Source of the DNA: Falsiroseomonas sp046052145
GTDB taxonomy: Bacteria; Pseudomonadota; Alphaproteobacteria; Acetobacterales; Acetobacteraceae
Assembly: GCA_046052145.1 (NCBI GenBank)
Contig: JBJOMW010000003.1
Span: 124,001-188,000, forward strand
Direction of reading: 5' to 3'
Length of the DNA: 64,000 bases
The translations under genes and the position numbers were made by a program. This document shows, one piece after another, positions 57,980 to 64,000 of the stretch. Under the pieces are notes generated by a model. It was given only the letters and a program-made list of their open reading frames with translations, was not told the DNA's origin and made no database searches. The first letter of the stretch is position 1. Each line of letters opens with the position of its first letter.

Positions 57980-58896
57980 TGGCATCGCGCGTCACGATCA
58001 GCGACGTCGCCCCGCGCGACGGGCTGCAACCCATCGGCCCCTTCGTGCCGACCGAGACCAAGATCGCGCTGCTGCGCGCGCTGTATGAGGCCGGCGTGCG
58101 GCGGATGGAGGTCGGCAGCTTCGTCAGCCCGAAGGCCATCCCGCAGATGGCCGACACCGGTGAGGTGCTGAAGGCGGCACTCACGCTGCCGGGCCTGGAA
58201 TCCACCGTGCTGGTGCCGAACCGCAAGGGCTGGGAGCTGGCGCGTGCGGCCGGCGCGCATCGCATCGGCCTCTTCATGTCGGTGACCGAGGCGCACAACC
58301 AGTCGAACCTGAACCGCTCCCGCGCCGAGAGCTTCGCCGACCTGTCGGCGATCGTGCGCGAGGCGACGGAAGCGGGGGTGAAGATCCGCTTCAACCTCTC
58401 CTGCTGTTTCCATTGCCCCTTCGAGGGCGTGGTGCCGGACCGCGAGGCGCTCGATTGGGTGGAGCGCGCCATCGCGCTCGACCCGGTGATGGAGGTCGCG
58501 ATCTGCGACACGACGGGCAATGCCGCGCCCGACCAGGTGGCCCGCATCGTCGGCCATGCGGTGAAGGCGTGGCGCGCGCCGGATGGCGCGAACCGCATCG
58601 CCTTCCACGGCCATGACACCTACGGGATGGGCGTTGCGAATGTCGCGGCGGCCTGGGGCGTGGGCTGCGACGTGATCGACAGCGCGGCTGGCGGCCTTGG
58701 CGGCTGCCCCTTCGCGCCGGGTGCGACGGGCAATGTGGCGACTGAGGACGTCGCCTGGCTGTTCCGCCGGATGGGGGTGGAGACCGGGCTCGACTGGTCG
58801 AAGCTGCTGGCGGCGGCCGATCTCGCAGCGGGCGTGCCGGGGGGCATGCCGGGCGGGCGGCTGCGGGCAGTCCCGGCGGCGCGGCGCGCCGCCTGA
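57979..58896 (+). CDS. Hydroxymethylglutaryl-CoA lyase-like enzyme
   Basis: The 305-residue DRE-TIM metallolyase has VAPRDGLQ at the N-terminus, GSFVSPKAIPQMAD, the HGHD metal motif (AFHGHDTYGMGVANV) and the loop GGLGGCPFAPGATGNVATED with the catalytic cysteine. These are the hallmarks of HMG-CoA lyases, which split a 3-hydroxy-3-methyl acyl-CoA into acetyl-CoA and a keto acid. With the CoA-transferase it would activate and cleave a branched dicarboxylate. Substrate may be HMG-CoA or a close relative. Confidence 0.92.
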   Translation: MASRVTISDVAPRDGLQPIGPFVPTETKIALLRALYEAGVRRMEVGSFVSPKAIPQMADTGEVLKAALTLPGLESTVLVPNRKGWELARAAGAHRIGLFMSVTEAHNQSNLNRSRAESFADLSAIVREATEAGVKIRFNLSCCFHCPFEGVVPDREALDWVERAIALDPVMEVAICDTTGNAAPDQVARIVGHAVKAWRAPDGANRIAFHGHDTYGMGVANVAAAWGVGCDVIDSAAGGLGGCPFAPGATGNVATEDVAWLFRRMGVETGLDWSKLLAAADLAAGVPGGMPGGRLRAVPAARRAA

Positions 58897-58959
58897 GGCC
58901 GGAGGCGCGTGCTGCGTAACGGCTGGCGGCGGCGCGCAGCTCTCTGCTAGATCAAGGGC

Positions 58960-59463
58960 ATGCGCGCCGCGCTTGCCATGCTGTGTCTGCTGGCCCTGGC
59001 CGCCTGCGGGACCCCCCGCCAGGCCGCGGGGCCCGCCCCGTCGCGCCCGCTGGTCGCCGAACCCGTCTCCTGCGTGCCTTATGCGCGGGCGCGGTCGGGT
59101 ATCCAATTGCAGGGCGATGCCTGGACCTGGTGGGATACCGCGGCGGGGCGCTATGCGCGGTCCCGCGCGCCGGAACCCGGTGCCGTGCTGGTCATCAACC
59201 GCACGGCGCGGATGCGCGACGGGCATGTCGCCGTCGTCTCCCGCGTGGTGAGCAGCCGGGAGATTCTGGTGGACCACGCCAATTGGGCGTCCGGCGCCGC
59301 GCGTGGGCGGATCACGACGGACCAGCGCGTGGTGGATGTCTCGCCGGCGAATGACTGGTCGGTGGTGCGCGTCTGGTATCCGGGGACGCATGACCTCGGC
59401 ACCACCGCCTTCCCGGTGCGCGGCTTTGTCCATGCCGGGCCGCTTCGGATGGCGTCGCGCTGA
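58960..59463 (+). CDS. CHAP-domain lipoprotein
   Basis: The 167-residue protein has a lipoprotein signal (MRAALAMLCLLALAAC). The CHAP fold follows, with Cys in VSCVPYARARSG, a W-D-T loop, His in DGHVAVVSRVV, and DHANW. The Cys-His pair fits a papain-like amidase for peptidoglycan or other gamma-glutamyl/peptide bonds. It is likely anchored in the envelope, acting on the cell wall. It stands 63 bp after the lyase gene and before a Bug gene. Confidence 0.88.
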   Translation: MRAALAMLCLLALAACGTPRQAAGPAPSRPLVAEPVSCVPYARARSGIQLQGDAWTWWDTAAGRYARSRAPEPGAVLVINRTARMRDGHVAVVSRVVSSREILVDHANWASGAARGRITTDQRVVDVSPANDWSVVRVWYPGTHDLGTTAFPVRGFVHAGPLRMASR

Positions 59464-59543
59464 AAGCCAGCGCCGATCCTTGATCCGCGCCGCCGCTGCG
59501 GCATTGTGGCGGCAGAACCGATACGTCCGGAGGAACGCCCAGC

Positions 59544-60515
59544 ATGCGCCTGACCCGCCGCGGCCTTGTCGCCGCGACCACCCTTCTCGCCGCCCCGTCG
59601 GTGGCGCGGGCGCAGGCCGCCTGGCCGGACCGGCCCGTGCGGGTGATCGTGCCCTTCCCCGGCGGCTCGACGCCCGACATCGCGGCGCGCGCGGTGGCCA
59701 CCCATTTCCAGCAGGTCTTCGGCCAGCCCTTCGTGGTGGACAACCGCGCCGGCGGCGGCGGGGCGATCGGGACGGATGCCATCGCCAAGGCGACGGATGG
59801 GGCGACGATCGGCGTCTCGATCGGCGGGCCGGGCAGCACGGCGCGGGTGCTGAACCCGCAGCTGCCCTATGACCCGGCGACGGACCTTGCGCCCATCTCG
59901 CTGCTGGTGCGGCTGCCGATCGTCTTCGCCGTGCATCCCTCGGTGCCCGCGCGCGACCTCAATGAGTTCATCGCCCATGCGCGGGCGAATCCGGGTCGGC
60001 TCAACTACGGCTCGGTCGGCGCGGGCACGCTCGGCCATCTGGTGAGCGCGGAGTTCGCCGCGCGGCACGGGCTCGACATGACCCATGTGCCCTTCCGCTC
60101 CGTGCCGCAGGGCGTGACGGAGCTGATCGCGGGCCGCATCCAGGCGATGGGCGCGGTCTCCGGCGCCGTGCTGCCGCAGGTGCGGGATGGGGCGGTGCGC
60201 GCGCTCGGGATCACCAGCGATGGGCGGTTCGGCGCGGCGCCCGAGATCCCGACCTTCACCGAACAGGGGCAGGGGGCGGCGATCTGGACCTGGATCGGGC
60301 TGTTCGGCCCGGCCTCGATGCCGGCCGAGCGTATCGCGCGGCTGTCGCAGGAAGCCGGCCGCGCGCTGGCCCAGCCCGAGGCGCAGCGCGCGCTGACCGC
60401 GGCCGGCTTCGAGATCGTCGGCAGCGACCCCGCCGCGCTGCGCAGATTCGTCGCAGACGAGATCGGGCGCTGGGGCCCGCTGATCCAGCGCCTGGGCATC
60501 CGCCCCGAAAGCTGA
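59544..60515 (+). CDS. Bug-family (TctC-like) periplasmic binding protein
   Basis: The 323-residue protein has a signal (MRLTRRGLVAATTLLAAPSVARAQA) and the family blocks WPDRPVRVIVPFPGGSTPD, VVDNRAGGGGAIG, YDPATDLAPISLL, and LNYGSVGAGTLGHL. It binds an organic acid in the periplasm. It follows the CoA-transferase/lyase and CHAP genes, so it may supply the acid cleaved by that pair. It is the third Bug protein in the window, again without membrane partners. A strong hairpin follows the stop. Confidence 0.93.
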   Translation: MRLTRRGLVAATTLLAAPSVARAQAAWPDRPVRVIVPFPGGSTPDIAARAVATHFQQVFGQPFVVDNRAGGGGAIGTDAIAKATDGATIGVSIGGPGSTARVLNPQLPYDPATDLAPISLLVRLPIVFAVHPSVPARDLNEFIAHARANPGRLNYGSVGAGTLGHLVSAEFAARHGLDMTHVPFRSVPQGVTELIAGRIQAMGAVSGAVLPQVRDGAVRALGITSDGRFGAAPEIPTFTEQGQGAAIWTWIGLFGPASMPAERIARLSQEAGRALAQPEAQRALTAAGFEIVGSDPAALRRFVADEIGRWGPLIQRLGIRPES

Positions 60516-60542
60516 GTTCTGCCGCGGCGGCGCGAAAGCGAA

Positions 60543-60570
60543 AGGGGCGGTCCCTTGCGGGACCGCCCCT
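60543..60570. terminator. Bidirectional terminator between Bug and TerC genes
   Basis: AGGGGCGGTCCC and GGGACCGCCCCT form a perfect 12-bp stem with loop TTGC. It is flanked by TCCTGTTTCC on the plus strand and TTTCGCTTTC on the minus strand. It lies between the two convergent stops. Confidence 0.8.
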
Positions 60571-60595
60571 TCCTGTTTCCGGCCGGCGGCGAGGA

Positions 60596-61609
60596 TTACT
60601 CGGCCGCGACGTGCTCCGGCTTGTCGTTCCGGGTCTTCCAGAGCGAGTAGAAGATGCCGCCCAGGATCATCGCCAGCGTGACGCCGAGCGAGATGGCGGG
60701 ATCGACCTTTCCGAAGATCTGATTCCAGAAGATCTTGCCGCCGATGAACACCAGCACCAGCGCCAGCGCATACTTCAGGTAGTGGAAGCGGTGCACCATC
60801 GCGGCCAGCGCGAAATACAGCGCGCGCAGGCCGAGGATCGCCATGATGTTCGCGGTGTAGACGATGAAGGTGTCGGTGGTGATCGCGAAGATCGCCGGCA
60901 CGCTGTCCACCGCGAAGATCAGGTCCGCGATGTTGATGACGACCAGCGCCAGAAACAGCGGCGTGGCCCACACCACCACCTTGCCGCCCTTGGACGGGTC
61001 GGGCTTGCGAACGAAGAACTTCTGGGCGTGCAGCTCGTCCGTGACGCGCATGTGCTTCTTGAAGAACTTCACCACCGGGTTCTTCGAGATGTCCGGGTCG
61101 CTCTCCGGCACGACCAGCATCTTGATGCCGGTGGCGATCAGGAAGGCGCCGAAGATGTAGAGAACCCAGCTGTATTCCTGGACCAGCGCCGCGCCGACCG
61201 CGATCATGATGCCGCGCAGCACGATCACCGCGATGATGCCCCAGACCAGCGCGCGGTACTGGTACTTCCGCGGGATGGCGAAGAAGCCGAAGATCAGGCT
61301 GATGACGAAGACGTTGTCGATGGACAGCGCCTTCTCGATGAAGAAGCCGGTGAAATAGGTGATGCCGGCATGCGTGCCGTCGCTCGTGGTGATGTGGCCG
61401 GCGTCATAGGCCCACCAGATCGCGCCGCCATACAGGATGGCGAAGCCGATGTAGAAGGCGGAGAGATACAGGCTCTCCGAGATGCCCATCTCCTTGTCCT
61501 CCTTGTGAAGGACACCGAGGTCGAAGGCGAGCAGAGCCAGGACGATGGCGAAGAAGCCCGCCCACATCCAGATCGGCTTCCCGATCCATTCCAGCATCAT
61601 GAAGTCCAT
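60596..61609 (-). CDS. TerC-family integral membrane protein
   Basis: The 337-residue protein has about nine helices and the TerC signature: LLAFDLGVLHKEDKEMG, GFFIEKALSIDNVFVISLIF, IADLIFAVDSVPAIFAIT, with conserved acidic residues inside membrane helices. Members transport or protect against metals (manganese in the Alx/MntP sense, or tellurium resistance). The ATG giving MDFMMLEWIG matches the family start; an upstream in-frame ATG would add 25 residues. A 'Mn' yybP-ykoY element would be expected in its leader, but I cannot confirm one. Confidence 0.9.
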   Translation of the reverse strand: MDFMMLEWIGKPIWMWAGFFAIVLALLAFDLGVLHKEDKEMGISESLYLSAFYIGFAILYGGAIWWAYDAGHITTSDGTHAGITYFTGFFIEKALSIDNVFVISLIFGFFAIPRKYQYRALVWGIIAVIVLRGIMIAVGAALVQEYSWVLYIFGAFLIATGIKMLVVPESDPDISKNPVVKFFKKHMRVTDELHAQKFFVRKPDPSKGGKVVVWATPLFLALVVINIADLIFAVDSVPAIFAITTDTFIVYTANIMAILGLRALYFALAAMVHRFHYLKYALALVLVFIGGKIFWNQIFGKVDPAISLGVTLAMILGGIFYSLWKTRNDKPEHVAAE

Positions 61610-62028
61610 GGCGGAGCCGTTCTCCCGAACACGGCCAGCCCAGACGGTATCCGGGCCTGGCATCGTTGCGATGCGATCCGACATCGCGGCGGCCCCGGAC
61701 GCCGATCCGCCGGTGGTCTCCCCACCAATCGGCGCGCATCCAGGACCGGGTCGCCAGAGGGGCCCGGATCAGGCGCGGCAGATGGACCGACCGCGTGACG
61801 CTTTCAAGAGTGTACTGCGCGAAATGTTGTGGAAACCTTACCGCCATGCGGGGAGGGCGCTGCACGGGCCCCTTTCCTCGTCGCCCCCGGGTTGTCTCGC
61901 GCCGGGGGACGGGCCATGTGCGGTTTGCGCCGGACCCAAACGCGGACTAGTGTCCGGCCGAGGCAACCCGGCTGCGCCCAGGGATTGAACCCTGGTGCTG
62001 TGGCCGAAGATGGGATCGAGGCGTCGCG
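61610..62028. other. Divergent intergenic region of TerC and tatA
   Basis: The 419 bp hold the leaders of the TerC-family gene (minus) and tatA (plus). Several short inverted repeats are present (CCGGAC/GTCCGG around 61929-61957, CCAGGG/CCCTGG around 61979-61996). No gene is supported. The AAGAGTGTACT stretch near 61806 is the AT-richest and may hold the promoter. Confidence 0.4.
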
Positions 62029-62304
62029 ATGGGTACGTTCAGCATTTGGCATTGGCTGGTCGTGTTGCTGGTCGTGTTGCTGCTGTTCGGCAGCGGCAAG
62101 ATCAGCGGCCTGATGGGCGACCTGGCCAAGGGCATCAAGTCCTTCAAGCAGAACATGAAGGAAGACGAAGGCAAGGACGCCTCCATGGCGGCCGACGCGG
62201 CGTCGCAGACCCCGGCGCAGCCGGCCGGCAGCATCCCGGCCCCGCAGGCCGGGACCGCCCAGGCGCAGGCCCAGCCCGCGAACCCGACCCGCCCGGCGGC
62301 CTGA
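62029..62304 (+). CDS. tatA: Twin-arginine translocase subunit TatA
   Basis: This 91-residue protein has the TatA plan: one N-terminal membrane helix (IWHWLVVLLVVLLLFG), the F-G-x-G-K hinge and an amphipathic helix (ISGLMGDLAKGIKSFKQNMK), then a variable Ala/Pro/Gln-rich tail. It forms the pore for folded Tat substrates, several of which (binding proteins with RR signals) are encoded in this window. tatB and tatC are not in the window, as in some relatives where tatA is separate. Confidence 0.92.
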   Translation: MGTFSIWHWLVVLLVVLLLFGSGKISGLMGDLAKGIKSFKQNMKEDEGKDASMAADAASQTPAQPAGSIPAPQAGTAQAQAQPANPTRPAA

Positions 62305-62310
62305 GCCTGT

Positions 62311-62437
62311 CCGCATGACCGCGAGGTCATGCGGCACTGGCATTGATCGGCCCTTTGCGCCGCCCTAAGGGTCGCGCAGGGAGCTCAACCGGACATGTCA
62401 TGTCCGGCCACGCGCCGACCCCTCACGGGGCCGGCGC
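62311..62437. repeat. Three consecutive palindromes between tatA and the TRAP permease
   Basis: CCGCATGACC-GCGA-GGTCATGCGG (62311-62334), CCGGACATG-T-CATGTCCGG (62389-62407) and a GC-rich stem CGCGCCG...CGGCGCG (about 62411-62437) follow one another. The first could end tatA transcription; the second is a perfect odd palindrome resembling an operator. No T-run follows. Confidence 0.5.
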
Positions 62438-62496
62438 GATGCGTTTGTGGGGGCCGTCCTGTCCGGGGTGGGCCCGGCAGAAGTCGGAGAGGCGTC

Positions 62497-64000
62497 ATGA
62501 CCACCGCACCGGCCGGGTCCGGCCAGCCGCAGGTCGAGGCCGTGAACACGGCTGTGGACGACATGGAATTCGCCTCCGGCCGGCGCGAGCTGGCCGGCTG
62601 GCAGGGTCTGGCCTGGCGCGCGGCGGCATCCGCCTTCGTGCTCTGGCACATGTGGATCCTGCTGGTCCTGCCGGTGGACCCCACCATCTCCCGCGCTGTC
62701 CATGTCTTCCTTGGCGCGGCGCTCGGCTTTGCTCTGTTCGCCCCGCGCGCCAGCGGCGACCCGGGCCGGCGCGTGCCCTGGTATGACTGGCTGCTGATGA
62801 TCCCCTGCCTGCTGGTCCCCGCGCATTACCTGCTGGATGCGGATGGGATCGAGATGCGCTCCTTCATGGGGCCGAACTGGCAGGATCTCGCGGCCGGCGT
62901 CGTCGGCATCCTGCTGGTGCTGGAATTCGCCCGCCGCACCGCGGGCCTTGTCATGCCGCTGATCGCGGTGGTGTTCATCGCCTATTGCTTCGTCGGGCCC
63001 TGGATGCCCGGCATCCTGTATCACCGCGGCGTGGATTGGCAGGCGGCCACCGTCGAGCTGTTCGGCAACAATGGCGTGCTCGGGACCATCGTGCAGGTCT
63101 CGGCGAGCTTCATCATCCTGTTTGTCACCTTCGCTGCCTTCCTGCAGGCCTCGAAGGCGGGCGACTATTTCAACGATCTGGCGCTGGCGATGGTTGGCCG
63201 CGCGCGCGGCGGGCCGGCCAAGGTCACCGTCGTCTCCGGCATCCTGTTCGGCACCATCTCGGGGTCGGCGGTGGCGAATGTCGTGGCGTCCGGCGCCTTC
63301 ACCATCCCGATGATGCGCCGCGTCGGCTACGACCGGAACACCGCTGCGGCGGTGGAAGCGACGAGCTCCACGGGCGGCCAGATCACGCCGCCGGTGATGG
63401 GCGCTGGCGCCTTCATCATGGCCGAGGTGCTGGGCATGCCCTACACCGAGATCGCGCTGGCCGGCCTGATCCCCGCGCTGCTCTTCTACATCGCCAACTA
63501 CATCCATTGCGACCTGAACGCCCGCAAGGCCGGCATCCGCGGGCTTAGCCGGGACGAGCTGCCGCGCTGGGTGGACATTGCGCGCCGGTCCTACATGGCA
63601 GCGCCGCTCGTGCTGCTGATCGTTGTGCTGCTGTCGGGCTATTCGCCCTTCCGCGCTGCGGCGATCGGCATTGCGGCGACGATCGTCATCATGCTCGTCA
63701 CGGCGCTGGTCCATCGCATGACGCTGCAGGGCCAGTCGCTGCCCGCGGCGGTGATCGGCGCCGTCGCGGAGACGCTTGCCGCCATCGAGCGCGCGCTGGC
63801 CGGCTCCGCGAAGGAGGTGATGCAGCTGATTGCCGTCTGCGCCGCCGCCGGCATCGTCGCCGGCGTGATCGGGCTGACGGGTGTGGGCGGCCGCTTCGCG
63901 ACCATGCTGCTCGACATCGCCGGCACCTCTGTCTTCCTGGCGATGATCTTCACCATGGTGGTGGCGATCATCCTCGGGATGGGCGTGCCGACGACGGCGG
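62497..64000 (+). CDS. Fused TRAP transporter permease (TAXI-associated, 4TM-12TM), 5' part
   Basis: The frame from ATG 62497 runs to the end of the window (500 codons) without a stop. It encodes a TRAP permease of the fused DctQM type: an N-terminal cytoplasmic part, a small-subunit-like region (ISRAVHVFLGAALGFALFAP to about residue 145), then DctM-like segments (GTIVQVSASFIILFVTFAAFLQAS, ISGSAVANVVASGAFTIPMM, ATSSTGGQITPPVMGAGAFIMAE). These transporters use a TAXI-type binding protein to import acids, driven by Na+ or H+. GGAGAGG precedes the start. The C-terminus and probably the binding protein gene lie beyond the window. Confidence 0.93.
   Translation, partial: MTTAPAGSGQPQVEAVNTAVDDMEFASGRRELAGWQGLAWRAAASAFVLWHMWILLVLPVDPTISRAVHVFLGAALGFALFAPRASGDPGRRVPWYDWLLMIPCLLVPAHYLLDADGIEMRSFMGPNWQDLAAGVVGILLVLEFARRTAGLVMPLIAVVFIAYCFVGPWMPGILYHRGVDWQAATVELFGNNGVLGTIVQVSASFIILFVTFAAFLQASKAGDYFNDLALAMVGRARGGPAKVTVVSGILFGTISGSAVANVVASGAFTIPMMRRVGYDRNTAAAVEATSSTGGQITPPVMGAGAFIMAEVLGMPYTEIALAGLIPALLFYIANYIHCDLNARKAGIRGLSRDELPRWVDIARRSYMAAPLVLLIVVLLSGYSPFRAAAIGIAATIVIMLVTALVHRMTLQGQSLPAAVIGAVAETLAAIERALAGSAKEVMQLIAVCAAAGIVAGVIGLTGVGGRFATMLLDIAGTSVFLAMIFTMVVAIILGMGVPTTA

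Noticed and set aside
61610..61800. Possible yybP-ykoY (Mn) riboswitch in the TerC leader
   Set aside because: A GGGGAGACC segment is suggestive, but the other conserved elements could not be matched by eye; a covariance search would decide.
61970..62000. T-arm-like GGGTTCAATCCC on the minus strand near tatA
   Set aside because: No acceptor, D or anticodon arms can be formed around it; it is part of a short inverted repeat.

Overview
The window is a high-GC alphaproteobacterial chromosome segment. The gene mix (three stand-alone tripartite-tricarboxylate 'Bug' binding proteins, paired ExoD-family membrane proteins, OtsBA, a fused TRAP permease, an HWE-family kinase) and codon style resemble Acetobacteraceae such as Roseomonas. 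That placement is inference; no rRNA gene is present.

Layout. 1-2.3 kb: the end of a polar amino-acid ABC importer and an unrecognised Phe-rich protein. 2.5-7.9 kb: an MDR oxidoreductase and a signalling patch (histidine-kinase remnant, XRE regulator, receiver protein, membrane kinase). 8.2-24.6 kb: a large catabolic region in three blocks. The first (minus) is iclR, a divergent LeuC/LeuD-type hydro-lyase pair and a Bug protein. The second is two isocitrate-lyase/PEP-mutase family enzymes facing each other. The third (plus) is a tightly overlapping operon: gntR, amidase, small ORF, five-gene oligopeptide-type ABC importer, cysteine hydrolase, glutaredoxin-DinB fusion and a canonical LeuC/LeuD-type pair. 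The simplest reading is uptake of an amide-bearing compound, its deamidation, then dehydration or hydration and C-C cleavage of a substituted malate-type acid.

26,574-38,453 is an 11.9-kb integrated element. It is bounded by a 15-bp direct repeat whose right copy is the 3' end of tRNA-Leu(CAA). It carries a P4-type integrase, a HTH (AlpA-like) protein, a primase-polymerase-like protein, a P-loop ATPase, an iteron-like repeat cluster, and a rightward block of small mostly unknown genes, including two related lipoproteins and two related HTH proteins. Five copies of TGGGGGTA near the two ends look like integrase arm sites. Its size and replication module resemble phage-satellite elements, but no capsid or packaging gene is recognisable.

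38.5-49.8 kb: cupin, trehalose synthesis (otsB-otsA), a cobalamin-riboswitch-controlled TonB receptor, two ExoD-family proteins, a Bug protein, a DUF1194-type vWA protein, a PhnW-like aminotransferase, an outer-membrane barrel and a DUF3052-like protein. 49.9-64 kb: a MaoC-Pta fusion, a kinase/regulator pair with a DegP-like protease, an MFS permease, a CoA-transferase/HMG-CoA-lyase pair, a CHAP lipoprotein, a Bug protein, a TerC-family protein, tatA and the start of a TRAP permease. Three copies of a multi-hairpin intergenic repeat lie at 46.2, 53.1 and 56.4 kb. Next to the last, on the minus strand, is a two-hairpin structure ending in a T-run that looks like a small RNA with CU-rich loops.
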